Positions 43,460 through 51,978 of a DNA stretch of 64,000 nt are shown here, piece after piece. This stretch comes from JADGRA01 sp052143535 (GTDB taxonomy: Bacteria; Myxococcota; Myxococcia; Myxococcales; Myxococcaceae). The translations under genes were made by a program, and so were the position numbers. Each line of letters begins with the position of its first letter. Within the stretch, counting starts at the first letter, position 1. Where the stretch lies: contig JBKQSS010000048.1 of the NCBI GenBank assembly GCA_052143535.1, forward strand, positions 1-64,000. The letters are read 5' to 3'. The notes beneath the pieces were generated by a model. It was not told where the DNA came from. It saw only the letters and a list, made by a program, of their open reading frames with translations, and did no database searches.

Positions 43460-44534
43460 GCGCAGGTGGGTCCTAGCGGCGCTGGCGCTCTTTGTCACCT
43501 CCGCGGCCGCCGCCCCAAGCAAGGGACTCGCCGTGGTGGAGATGAGCGCCCCGTCGAGCATGCAGGGATTGGCGGCCCAATTGACGCGCCAAGTCCTCGA
43601 CGCCGCCCAAGCCCAGCGGATGAAAGTGGTGACCCCGGACGAGCTCGAGACGTTTCTCGGGCCGAAGGACGTTGCGGCCTTGAAGCAGTGCGGGCCGGCA
43701 GCAGGGTGTTTGTCGGCGCTGTTGGCGAACCTCCCCGTCAACCGCGTCGTCGTTGGAACGCTGGCCCGCGACCAGTCGCATTACCTCGTCCACTTCTGGC
43801 TCATCTCCCTCACCCCGCCCACCACCGTGGCCGAGGTGGACCGCGCCATTCTCATCGCCTCGCGACGCCTGCAGCCTGACGTCGCAGCAGCACTCCCGGC
43901 CCTGTTGCGCGGAGAACAAGAGGCCAAGGGGACACTGGTGCTGGACAGTACCGTCACCGAGGCCACGGCCAGCCTCGACGGCGAGCCGCTGGGACGGACG
44001 CCGCTGACGCGGTTGCTCAAGCCCGGCAAGCACGAGGTGCACATCTCGCACCCGGGCTATTACCCAGTGGACCGCCTGGTGACGGTGGAGGCAGGCCAGA
44101 CGACGCATGAAGTCGTCCGGCTGGTGGCCGTCCCGGGCACGGAGCCGTTGCCGCTGCCGCCGCCGGAAACCTCAACCCCGGTAGCGTCCGGCGGCTTCCG
44201 CGTTCCCGTCGCGGGGTGGGTGGCTCTCGGCGTGGGCGTCGCGGCCGGGGCCGCCGGAGCGGTTCTGGCCGTCTCCGCGCACGACAACCAGGACCAACTG
44301 CTTGCCGGCTACAACCCTGCCCACAACACCTACCAGGGTTTCCGTTCCCAGGCGCTGAGCGGGCAGAATCAGGCCACCTGGGCCAACGTCTGCTTCGGGA
44401 TTGCCGGCGCGGGACTCATCACCTGGGGCGTTCTCACCTGGATTGCCAGCAGCGCCCCGGCCGAGTCGCACACCTCGGTGGGCGTCGGCGTCGGGACACA
44501 CGGCGCCACGCTGTCCGTCGCTGGGAGCTTTTAG
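43458..44534 (+). CDS. exported PEGA-domain protein
   Basis: A 358-residue protein with a signal peptide (about 1-19, ending SAAAA-PSK), an N-terminal domain with two Cys (KQCGPAAGC), a PEGA domain (about 157-225: ATASLDGEPLGRTPLTRLLKPGKHEVHI...GYYPVDR), a Pro-rich linker and two hydrophobic segments (about 250-275 and 310-335). PEGA domains are surface-layer-like beta folds abundant in exported proteins of this bacterial group. The ATG overlaps that of the divergent pseudouridine synthase gene. The next gene, a Cys-rich lipoprotein, starts one base after the stop, so they are one operon. Confidence 0.82.
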   Translation: MRRWVLAALALFVTSAAAAPSKGLAVVEMSAPSSMQGLAAQLTRQVLDAAQAQRMKVVTPDELETFLGPKDVAALKQCGPAAGCLSALLANLPVNRVVVGTLARDQSHYLVHFWLISLTPPTTVAEVDRAILIASRRLQPDVAAALPALLRGEQEAKGTLVLDSTVTEATASLDGEPLGRTPLTRLLKPGKHEVHISHPGYYPVDRLVTVEAGQTTHEVVRLVAVPGTEPLPLPPPETSTPVASGGFRVPVAGWVALGVGVAAGAAGAVLAVSAHDNQDQLLAGYNPAHNTYQGFRSQALSGQNQATWANVCFGIAGAGLITWGVLTWIASSAPAESHTSVGVGVGTHGATLSVAGSF

Positions 44535-44535
44535 C

Positions 44536-44979
44536 ATGCAGCGACCGACCTCCTTTGCGCTTTTGGCAATGGCTGTGGCACTCGGTGCCCTGGTACTCGT
44601 GCGGTGCAGCTTCGGCATCAACCCGGATGAGGGCTACTTCGCCTGCACCACAGTGGCCGACTGCACCAGTGGGCAGGACTGCGTGCCCAACCCCGACGGC
44701 GGCAACGGCCTGTGCTACCCAGTGGGCGCCTGCCTTCCGGACGTCGTCCCCTGCGGTGCGGGGCAAGGGTGTGTGGATGGTGGCTGCGTCGACTGCACCG
44801 CCTGTGCCGTGGCGGCCTGCGCCGGGGCCTCGTGCGTTCTGGACGGCGGCCCACAGCAGTGTCTGAGCCGGGTGGTGCTACCGGACGGTGGCCTGGCCGA
44901 CGCGGGCGGAGGGACGCTGCCCGACGGCGGCTTTTCCGACGCCGGCGGGCCCACCACCTACGTCTGCGACTTTCCTTGA
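44536..44979 (+). CDS. Cys-rich, DGG-rich small lipoprotein
   Basis: A 147-residue exported protein. The signal segment (about 8-23) ends at VRC, a possible but atypical lipobox with Cys24. About a dozen further Cys follow in EGF/stefin-like spacing (FACTTVADCTSGQDC, CGAGQGCVDGGCVDCTACAVAAC). The C-terminal 45 residues contain repeated DGG and DAGG units. Cysteine clusters followed by DGG runs are common in secreted proteins of myxobacteria. Its last 22 bases overlap the convergent GNAT gene. Function unknown. Confidence 0.7.
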   Translation: MQRPTSFALLAMAVALGALVLVRCSFGINPDEGYFACTTVADCTSGQDCVPNPDGGNGLCYPVGACLPDVVPCGAGQGCVDGGCVDCTACAVAACAGASCVLDGGPQQCLSRVVLPDGGLADAGGGTLPDGGFSDAGGPTTYVCDFP

Positions 44980-45431
44980 GACGGTGATGGCGAGGCCGTC
45001 TGGTAGACGTCCGGACGGCGAATCTCCATGGCCCGCGCCGGGTCCGCCAACGGCACGAAGCCGTGTCGGCGGTACAGCGAATGGGCGTCTCGGGTGGCCA
45101 GGCTCCAGCGCCGCAGCTTCTCGAGCTCGGGGTGAGCCATGACGGCCGCCATCAGCGCATCGGCGATGCCACGCCTCCGGTGGCTTTCGACGACGAAGAC
45201 GTCGCATACCCAGGCGAAAGTGGCGCGGTCGGTGACGACGCGGGCAAACCCCACCTGACGGAGGCCCTCGTAGGCACCGAAGCACAAGGAATTCGCGAGC
45301 GCTCCTTCGAGCACCGCCCGGGGAATGCCGGACGACCAATAGCTGTGGCTCAAGAACGCATGCAAGACGTCCACGTCGAGGCGGGTGGGGTCGCAGCTGA
45401 TGTCGATGCCGTCCGGAGCTTGTCGCGCCAT
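44958..45431 (-). CDS. GNAT-family N-acetyltransferase
   Basis: A 157-residue acetyltransferase. The acetyl-CoA loop appears as VVESHRRRGIADALM (about 80-94), preceded by the strand VCDVFV. The C-terminal block SLYRRHGFVPL is the usual GNAT ending strand/helix. The SYWSSGIP opening resembles a subgroup of small soluble GNATs of unknown substrate. ATG 45431; divergent from pyruvate carboxylase and overlapping the lipoprotein gene tail-to-tail by 22 bases. Confidence 0.88.
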   Translation of the reverse strand: MARQAPDGIDISCDPTRLDVDVLHAFLSHSYWSSGIPRAVLEGALANSLCFGAYEGLRQVGFARVVTDRATFAWVCDVFVVESHRRRGIADALMAAVMAHPELEKLRRWSLATRDAHSLYRRHGFVPLADPARAMEIRRPDVYQTASPSPSQGKSQT

Positions 45432-45494
45432 AGGAAGCGCAGCGTCCCATAGAGGCCCGGCCGGGCGGGAGCACAGCTGAGTCGCCGCTGCCCC

Positions 45495-45519
45495 GGGGGG
45501 AGGGGCCGCCGGGGGGGGG
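45495..45519 (+). other. G-quadruplex-prone G tracts upstream of pyc
   Basis: G6, G4 and G9 runs separated by A and CCGCC, 46 bases before the pyruvate carboxylase ATG and inside the divergent promoter region. Pattern only; folding not tested. Confidence 0.4.
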
Positions 45520-45565
45520 AAACAGGTTCCCTCGCACGGAAGGGGGCGCTTAGTCTGCTTCCGTC

Positions 45566-48500
45566 ATGCCCAGCCCGCTCAAGAAAGTCATGTGCGCCAA
45601 CCGGGGCGAAATTGCCATCCGCGTCTTCCGCGCCTGCAACGAGCTCGGCATTCGCACTGTGGCCATTTACAGCGACGAGGACCGCGTCAACGAGCACCGA
45701 CACAAGGCCGACGAGGCGTACCGCGTCGGTCACGGGAAACGTCCGGTGGAGTCGTACCTGGGCATCGAGGAAATTCTCGACGTGGCTCAAGCGGCCGGCG
45801 TGGACGCCATCCATCCTGGCTACGGCTTCCTCTCGGAGAATGCAGACTTTGCCGACGCCTGCGAGCGCCGCGGCGTGCGCTTCATCGGTCCACGTCCCGC
45901 GGTAGTACGGCTGATGGGCGACAAAGTGGCGGCCAAGCGCCTCGCCGAACGGGTGGGCGTCAGCGTTGTGCCAGGCACCAGCCTGGAGGGCACCGAGCAG
46001 GAGATGCTCGCCGCGGCCCGGCGTTTTTTCGAGCGCAACGGGCCGGTCATGGTCAAGGCCGCCCACGGCGGTGGGGGCCGCGGTATGCGGGTGGTGCGCA
46101 AGCGGGAGGAGCTTGAGCAGTCGCTCGCCGAAGCCCGCTCCGAGTCGCAGCTCGCCTTCGGGAGTCCGGTGGTTTTCCTCGAGGCGTTCCTGGAGCGGGT
46201 GCGTCACCTCGAAGTGCAGATTCTGGGCGACCTCGAGGGAAACCTCGTCCATCTGCACGAGCGCGATTGTTCGGTGCAAAGGCGTCAGCAGAAAGTCATC
46301 GAGATTGGGCCGGCGCCCAATGTCTCGGACAGCGTTCGCGAGAAGCTCTTCGACTCGGCGCTCAGGTTGATGCGAGCGGCCGAGTACTCGAGCGCGGGCA
46401 CGGTGGAGTTCCTCGTCGCCGGTGAGGCCGTCCACTTCATCGAAGTCAACGCCCGGCTCCAAGTGGAGCACACCGTCACCGAGCAGGTGACGGGGGTGGA
46501 CCTAGTCCAAGCCCAGCTGCGGATTGCCGAGGGCTACTCCCTTGCCTCCGAGGAGATAGGCATCGACGGCCAGTCCTCCATTCAGCCGCGCGGTTTCGCG
46601 CTTCAGCTGCGCGTCACCACTGAGGACCCGGCGAACAACTTTCTCCCCGACGCGGGCACCATCCAGGCCTGGCGGCCAGCGACCGGCTTCGGCATCCGGC
46701 TGGACGGCGGCAACGGTTACCCCGGTGCAGTCATTTCCCCCTCCTACGACTCGCTTTTGGTGAAGGTCATCGCCTATGCGCCGACGTTCCGGGGCGCTGT
46801 CCGCAAGGGACAGCGGGCACTGCGCGAGTTTCGCATCCGCGGGGTGAAAACCAACCTTCACTTTCTGGAAAATGTCCTGCAGTCCGAGGCCTTCCTGAGC
46901 GGCGAGACGTACACCCGCTTCGTCGACGAGACGCCGTCGCTCTTTCAGTTCGCCCCGCGGCGGGACCGGGCCACCAAGCTGCTTCACTACCTGGCCGATG
47001 TCATCGTCAACGGGCACCCCACCGTCCCCAAGGCAGCACGCCGGCGGTCGGTGGAATTCGCGCCTCCTCGCCTCCCGGAGCTGTCGCGCGGGCCGCCTCC
47101 ATCCGGCACGCGCCAAATCCTCGATGACAAGGGACCCGCCGGACTGGCCGCCTGGGTCAAGGCGCAGAAGCGCGCGCTGCTTACTGACACCACCATGCGC
47201 GATGCTCACCAGAGTCTCCTGGCCACCCGGCTGCGCACCATCGACTTGTTGCGGATTGCTCCGGCCACCGTCCGACTGGCGCCAACGCTCTTTTCCCTAG
47301 AGTGCTGGGGAGGCGCCACCTTCGACACTGCCTACCGCTTCCTCAACGAGGACCCGTGGCAGCGGCTTCGGGCGCTGCGGGCTGCTGTGCCCAACATCCT
47401 GCTCCAGATGCTCCTTCGCGGAGCCAATGCGGTTGGCTACACCAGCTACCCGGACAACCTGGTGGAGGCTTTCGTCGACGAGGCGGCGGAGGCAGGCATC
47501 GACGTCTTCCGGGTATTCGACTCGCTCAACGACCTCGACTCGATGGAGGTGAGCGTCCGCCGCATCCTTCGGACGGGGAAAGTGGCCGAAGTCGCCATGT
47601 GCTACACGGGCGACGTCTCCAACGAGAAGCGGCCCAAGTATGACCTCGCCTACTACGCCGACCTGGCCCGGCGCATCGAGGACATGGGCGCCCATTTCCT
47701 GTGCATCAAGGACATGGCCGGGCTGCTCCGACCACGGGCGGCGGCGCTCCTCATCGACCGACTGAAGCAAACCACCCAGCTGCCCATTCACCTCCACACC
47801 CACGACACCTCCGGCAATGGCGGCGCGGCCTACCTGGAGGCCATCGACCACGGAGTGGACATCGTCGACGTAGCGCTTGCGCCGATGGCCGGCCTCACCA
47901 GCCAGCCGTCAATGAATGCGCTGGTCTCCGCCCTGCGGGGCTACCCGCGCGACACCGGCATCACCAACAAGCTGCTGCAGCCGCTGGCCGACTACTGGGA
48001 GGACGTCCGGGAGCCGTACAGCCCCTTCGAGTGCGGGCTGAAGAGCTCGACCTCGGAGGTGTACTTCCACGAGATTCCTGGCGGTCAGTACTCCAACCTC
48101 CGGCCTCAGGTGGCCGAGATGGGGCTGTTGCCCAGGTGGAACGACGTCAAGGTGGCCTTCGCGGTGGTGAACCTCTTGGTGGGAGACATCCCCAAGGTGA
48201 CGCCCTCCTCGAAGATGGTGGGCGACTTCGCCATTTTTCTCTTGAAGAACGACCTCCTGGTGAAGGGCTCCACCCTGGAAGCCAGCGTCGCCGCCACACG
48301 CGCGCTGGTGCTTCGGGAGGCCGCGCGGCTGGACTTCCCGTCCAGCGTGGTGGGCTACTTCCAGGGACACCTCGGGCACCCGCCGGGGGGCTTCCCGGAG
48401 GACCTCCGCCGGGCGGTGCTCAAGGGGCTCCCCACCGTCGCGGGGCGCGCCGGGGCTAGCCTCGCTCCGCTCGACCTCGAGGGGCTGCGCACAAAGCTGT

Positions 48501-49057
48501 CCGAACGGACGGGGCGACCCGCGCGGCGCGACGAGGCGCTCTCCTCGGCGCTCTACCCACGGGTCATGGAGGAGTACCTCGACGGCTACGCCCGCTTCGA
48601 GGACGTCTCCATCCTCGACACGCCGCTCTATTTCTACGGGCTGGAAGTGGGCCAGGAGGTATGGGTCGACATCGAGCCCGGAAAGACGCTCGTCATCGCG
48701 CTTTCGGCGGTGGGCGAGCCGGACGAGAACGGGATGCGCACCGTCTACTTTGAGCTCAACGGCCACGGCCGCCAAGTCACGGTGCGGGACCGGGCACGGG
48801 CGCCGGCCATCCAAGAGGCACGCAAAGCCGACAAGGACAACGCCAACCATGTCGGTGCCTCCATGCCGGGCACCGTCATCGGACTCCACGTCAAGGTGGG
48901 GGACGCCGTGGCGGCTGGCGCCCCGTTGCTCACGCTCGAGGCGATGAAGATGGAGACGGTGGTGCGCGCGGTGCGGGCGGCGACGGTGAAAGAAGTCGTC
49001 GCGGCGCTGAAGAGCCGGGTCCAAGCCGGGGATTTGCTCGCCGTGCTCTCTTCCTAA
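45566..49057 (+). CDS. pyc: pyruvate carboxylase, single-chain
   Basis: Biotin enzyme carboxylating pyruvate to oxaloacetate to refill the citric-acid cycle. 1163 residues in the usual order: biotin carboxylase/ATP-grasp (about 1-455, with CANRGEIAIRVFRA, the ATP-binding Gly-rich loop KAAHGGGGRGMR and EVNARLQVEHTVTE), carboxyltransferase (about 530-830, with TTMRDAHQSLLATR, DSLNDLDSM and HTHDTSGNG), the allosteric/tetramerisation segment and the biotin-carrier domain with EAMKMET, biotinyl Lys1128. ATG 45566 lies in a conserved start context. Stand-alone gene; no regulator visible nearby. Confidence 0.96.
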   Translation: MPSPLKKVMCANRGEIAIRVFRACNELGIRTVAIYSDEDRVNEHRHKADEAYRVGHGKRPVESYLGIEEILDVAQAAGVDAIHPGYGFLSENADFADACERRGVRFIGPRPAVVRLMGDKVAAKRLAERVGVSVVPGTSLEGTEQEMLAAARRFFERNGPVMVKAAHGGGGRGMRVVRKREELEQSLAEARSESQLAFGSPVVFLEAFLERVRHLEVQILGDLEGNLVHLHERDCSVQRRQQKVIEIGPAPNVSDSVREKLFDSALRLMRAAEYSSAGTVEFLVAGEAVHFIEVNARLQVEHTVTEQVTGVDLVQAQLRIAEGYSLASEEIGIDGQSSIQPRGFALQLRVTTEDPANNFLPDAGTIQAWRPATGFGIRLDGGNGYPGAVISPSYDSLLVKVIAYAPTFRGAVRKGQRALREFRIRGVKTNLHFLENVLQSEAFLSGETYTRFVDETPSLFQFAPRRDRATKLLHYLADVIVNGHPTVPKAARRRSVEFAPPRLPELSRGPPPSGTRQILDDKGPAGLAAWVKAQKRALLTDTTMRDAHQSLLATRLRTIDLLRIAPATVRLAPTLFSLECWGGATFDTAYRFLNEDPWQRLRALRAAVPNILLQMLLRGANAVGYTSYPDNLVEAFVDEAAEAGIDVFRVFDSLNDLDSMEVSVRRILRTGKVAEVAMCYTGDVSNEKRPKYDLAYYADLARRIEDMGAHFLCIKDMAGLLRPRAAALLIDRLKQTTQLPIHLHTHDTSGNGGAAYLEAIDHGVDIVDVALAPMAGLTSQPSMNALVSALRGYPRDTGITNKLLQPLADYWEDVREPYSPFECGLKSSTSEVYFHEIPGGQYSNLRPQVAEMGLLPRWNDVKVAFAVVNLLVGDIPKVTPSSKMVGDFAIFLLKNDLLVKGSTLEASVAATRALVLREAARLDFPSSVVGYFQGHLGHPPGGFPEDLRRAVLKGLPTVAGRAGASLAPLDLEGLRTKLSERTGRPARRDEALSSALYPRVMEEYLDGYARFEDVSILDTPLYFYGLEVGQEVWVDIEPGKTLVIALSAVGEPDENGMRTVYFELNGHGRQVTVRDRARAPAIQEARKADKDNANHVGASMPGTVIGLHVKVGDAVAAGAPLLTLEAMKMETVVRAVRAATVKEVVAALKSRVQAGDLLAVLSS

Positions 49058-49103
49058 CCCGCACCGTTGAGGGGAGAGGGCCCAGCTGACGCGCGCGCCG
49101 TCT

Positions 49104-49514
49104 TCAGGGCGATGGCACCACTGCGTACACCAGCTGCGTTCCGTTGAATTGCGGGCGGTAATAGACGCCGCCGCAATTGTGGTAAACGACGCCGCCCAAA
49201 TTAACGGCTGCACAGGCGGGAGGCAGCACGACCACCACCGTGCCGAAAGGGGGTGGCGGCACCGGGTGCACCACCACCACCACCGGAGGCGGCGGGGCCG
49301 GACGCACCACCACCACCGTCGCCGGCGGCGGCGGTGGGCGGACGACCACCACGGCCGGTGGAGGAGGCGGCGGCCGCTTCACCGCCACCGCGCCGCCATT
49401 GGGCCCGACCGCCACCGCGCCGTGCGGTCCTGCAACAAAGCCACCGGCCAGCGCCCCCGTGCTCAAGACGAGGACGGCAGCCGCCAGCTTCGAGCCGAGG
49501 GCGACAGGCTTCAT
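49104..49514 (-). CDS. Pro/Val-repeat exported protein, DUF6515-like C-terminus
   Basis: A 136-residue exported protein. A signal peptide (about 1-23) precedes a central run of near-perfect repeats in which four to six prolines alternate with four or five valines (about 46-100). The C-terminus, from GGVVYHNCGGVYYRPQF onward, resembles the DUF6515 ending that carries a Tyr-rich YYRP motif. Two Cys may pair. The ATG overlaps the stop of the DUF2092 gene (ATGA). Function unknown; possibly a periplasmic or surface-associated small beta domain on a proline arm. Confidence 0.68.
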   Translation of the reverse strand: MKPVALGSKLAAAVLVLSTGALAGGFVAGPHGAVAVGPNGGAVAVKRPPPPPPAVVVVRPPPPPATVVVVRPAPPPPVVVVVHPVPPPPFGTVVVVLPPACAAVNLGGVVYHNCGGVYYRPQFNGTQLVYAVVPSP

Positions 49515-50332
49515 GGTGTTCCCTTCTCCGGGGAAGGCTGAGGCATCATCTCCGCGCGAGTACTTCCTGGCGGGGGGGTGAAGACGAAGTCCTTTGGCGG
49601 GACACTGCCGCCCAGCTTCCAGTCCGAGAGGTCGAGGATTTCGCGGGGGGCTCCCGGGACGGACTTAAAGGTCACTGCAATGCGACGGGGGAGCGGCCGC
49701 CGGCCACGCTCGACCCAGAGTTGCCAATCGACGTCTCTCTCGGTGAAGGCGAGCTGGTCGCACTCCACCCCATCGACTTGGGCCTTCCCAACGACGAAGG
49801 CCGTGACCAGCCCCTGACTCATCACCGCAAAGGGGTCGGACGTGAGCAAGGGGGAGATGGTGAAGACGGCGTCGTACTTGTCCCTGAGGAAGTCAATCGT
49901 CTGGTCGACAGTCGGTGGGCTCGCCGTTCTACCGAAGGTCTTTCTCACCGGGTCGAACAGGGTCACCGTTTTCCCGTCGTACCAGAGGCTCACGTTGGTG
50001 ATGTCACCGCGAACGTCGATGCGCGCCCTGTCTGGCCGTTGCAGCTGGACGCGGCTGGTCCGGTAAAAGGCAACCTGCTGTCCGGTGGTAGCCAGCTCTT
50101 CGCTGTACCCTTTCACGGTGAAGGCCAGCGTCTGACTCGAACTCAGAAACGCGCTCATCCTTCTGAGCACGTCAAAGGCTGCAGGCTCGAACGGCGTGGC
50201 GTCGGAGGTGGCGCCCGACGGAGGGACTCCACCGTCTTGCTCGTTCTGGGCGTGCACAGTGGGGACGAGCAGGAGTCCCACAAGCAGGGCTGCCCACGCA
50301 CTCCGCTTCGCTGTCATTTTGGCAACCTTCAA
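49511..50332 (-). CDS. DUF2092-type exported protein
   Basis: A 273-residue exported protein with a signal peptide (about 10-29, ending VHA-QNE). The body matches the DUF2092 layout: an early RMSAFLSSSQTLAFTVKGY helix/strand, then RVQLQRPDRARIDVRGD, YDGKTVTLFDP and a terminal P-P-KDFVFTPPPG. The fold is LolA/LolB-like, and such proteins are thought to bind lipid or hydrophobic ligands, though this is not shown here. An internal Met at 50317 is an alternative start. It is coupled to the Pro/Val-repeat gene; the two families are often adjacent. Confidence 0.75.
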   Translation of the reverse strand: MKVAKMTAKRSAWAALLVGLLLVPTVHAQNEQDGGVPPSGATSDATPFEPAAFDVLRRMSAFLSSSQTLAFTVKGYSEELATTGQQVAFYRTSRVQLQRPDRARIDVRGDITNVSLWYDGKTVTLFDPVRKTFGRTASPPTVDQTIDFLRDKYDAVFTISPLLTSDPFAVMSQGLVTAFVVGKAQVDGVECDQLAFTERDVDWQLWVERGRRPLPRRIAVTFKSVPGAPREILDLSDWKLGGSVPPKDFVFTPPPGSTRAEMMPQPSPEKGTP

Positions 50333-50416
50333 ACACTCGGCTTGTAGCGCAAGCGGTTGGGCGCTGCCCAGGCAAAAGCGGGGCGCTGCCGTCGCCAGTC
50401 GCCGCTAAGGCTGCTT

Positions 50417-51055
50417 CTAGTGGCTGGGGACGGGAGCGGCAGGAAGGACGGTCCTCATGTCCTGGAGAAATTCCTGGACGATGCTGTTCAGTCCCTCGTT
50501 CCAGGCGTTGGCCACGGCGGTGGCCGACTTTTCAGGCAGTGGTAGACGGCGCAGGTAGGCCTTGCGCAGCAGTGGCGTCACCGGCTCGGGCAAGGGCGGC
50601 ACGGAGAGCACCACCAATTCCACCGCGACCGCCGCCATCGGCTTGTCCGGGACGGTGAAGTCCCCTTCCAAGTCGCTGACATAGGCCTCGACCAAGAGGT
50701 CGGCCGGCAGAGGACCCCCCAACTCCACCATGTCCCGGACGAAGTCCATGTTGGAAAGCGAGGCCCGAAGCAGGGCCAGCACCAAGTCACGGGGCGAGGC
50801 GGCGAGAACGGCGTAAGGGTCCTTCTCGAAGCTGTGGGGGCCGGAGCGGTAGCTGAGGGCACGACCGGCAAATTCCGGCGCCACCTCCACTCGGTCCACC
50901 GCCACCGCGTACGCGCCGGGCGCCGCCTTGGTGCTCACCATCGGGGGCGGGTCAATGGCAAAAATCTGCGGCCCACTGGGCGGCTTGGCCAGACAGCCCA
51001 CAGCTCCCAAGGCGAGTCCCAAGAGGCCCGCGACCCGCAGCGATGGACGATTCAC
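50417..51055 (-). CDS. Mla-type ABC transport auxiliary lipoprotein
   Basis: A 212-residue lipoprotein of the ABC-transport auxiliary family (PF03886-like). The signal peptide ends in GAVGC, lipidated Cys21. The body shows the AVAVDRVEVAPEFAGRALSYRSG block and a C-terminal amphipathic helix. It is the last gene of the four-gene minus-strand transporter, its ATG overlapping the MlaD stop (ATGA). In related MCE systems, this lipoprotein links the inner-membrane complex to the outer membrane. Function is by analogy. Confidence 0.82.
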   Translation of the reverse strand: MNRPSLRVAGLLGLALGAVGCLAKPPSGPQIFAIDPPPMVSTKAAPGAYAVAVDRVEVAPEFAGRALSYRSGPHSFEKDPYAVLAASPRDLVLALLRASLSNMDFVRDMVELGGPLPADLLVEAYVSDLEGDFTVPDKPMAAVAVELVVLSVPPLPEPVTPLLRKAYLRRLPLPEKSATAVANAWNEGLNSIVQEFLQDMRTVLPAAPVPSH

Positions 51056-51978
51056 TTCTTCTCCTTGGAGAGAACGGGGGCCGCTGGCGGCGGGTCACCG
51101 AAGAGGAAGCCTGCTGGGTAGCGGTTCAGCTGCTCCAAAACGCTGTCGAGCTCGCGGGTCGCCGCGCGGGTGTTGGCCAGCGTGTCGTTGAAGTTCCGGA
51201 AGTCGATGTTGGACAGACGCCCGGCGGTCCGCTCCAGACGCTGGTTGGTGTCTTGGAGTCCGAGAACCAACTGGTTGGCATTCTTTCCGAGGTCCGGGAG
51301 ATGCATCGCCTGAACCTCGCCTCGGATGTCATCAATGGCGTTGCGCGCCCCCACGGCGGCCTGCTCCAGCTCTTTGGAGATAGCCTTGGTATCCAAGTCG
51401 TCGAGCTTGGTCTGGACGGTGCTCCCCAGGGACTGGAAATCAATTTTGTCCAAGCTGCTCATAATCTTCGTCACCGCGGTCAGAATTTGACTGAACTCGC
51501 TCGGCGCCGAAGGGATGTACATATTCTTCGGCGTCCAAGGCACCGCCAAGGGCGGGTACTTCTCGGGGTCGGCGTTCTTGAGGGCCAGGACGCTGCTGCC
51601 GGTGATGCCCTGACCCTGAACCACTGCGCGAAGGCCCGAGTCGATGACCTTTTTGAGCTTCACCACCGGGTCGCCGCCTCCCGGGAGCGGGCTCAGCGAC
51701 TTGGGAATGCTGAAGCGAATGACGACGCACCGCGGATGTCCTGGCGGGTAGTCGTTCCAGGAGAAGCGTATGGAGGTGACTTGACCGACATTGACGCCGC
51801 GCAACGTCACCAGTGACCCGTTGCTGAGGCCGGCCACTTCTCCTTCCACGTAGGTTTCGAACTGGTCGACCGGCTCGACGTCGCGGCTGAAGGCGAACGC
51901 GACCAGGCCGGCCATGATGAGGCCAAGCCCGACGAGCACGAAAGCGCCAATCTTGAATTCGTGAGCTCGTTCGCTCAT
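51052..51978 (-). CDS. MlaD-like MCE-domain protein
   Basis: A 308-residue substrate-binding component of a lipid ABC transporter. It has one transmembrane helix (about 11-29), an MCE domain (about 37-120, with the EVAGLSNGSLVTLRGVNVGQV pattern) and a long C-terminal coiled-coil-like helix (about 165-290). It is coupled by overlaps to the MlaF ATPase upstream and the auxiliary lipoprotein downstream. MCE proteins form hexameric rings or tubes carrying phospholipid across the periplasm. The long helix predicts a needle-like extension. Confidence 0.92.
   Translation of the reverse strand: MSERAHEFKIGAFVLVGLGLIMAGLVAFAFSRDVEPVDQFETYVEGEVAGLSNGSLVTLRGVNVGQVTSIRFSWNDYPPGHPRCVVIRFSIPKSLSPLPGGGDPVVKLKKVIDSGLRAVVQGQGITGSSVLALKNADPEKYPPLAVPWTPKNMYIPSAPSEFSQILTAVTKIMSSLDKIDFQSLGSTVQTKLDDLDTKAISKELEQAAVGARNAIDDIRGEVQAMHLPDLGKNANQLVLGLQDTNQRLERTAGRLSNIDFRNFNDTLANTRAATRELDSVLEQLNRYPAGFLFGDPPPAAPVLSKEKK

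Noticed and set aside
47909..49213. 434-codon antisense frame inside pyruvate carboxylase
   Set aside because: Full coding evidence is on the plus strand, including EAMKMET; the antisense product is His/Arg-rich and unconserved.
49240..49581. Gly/Thr-repeat open frame on the plus strand
   Set aside because: It is the complement of the Pro/Val repeats in the DUF6515-like gene; low-complexity shadow.
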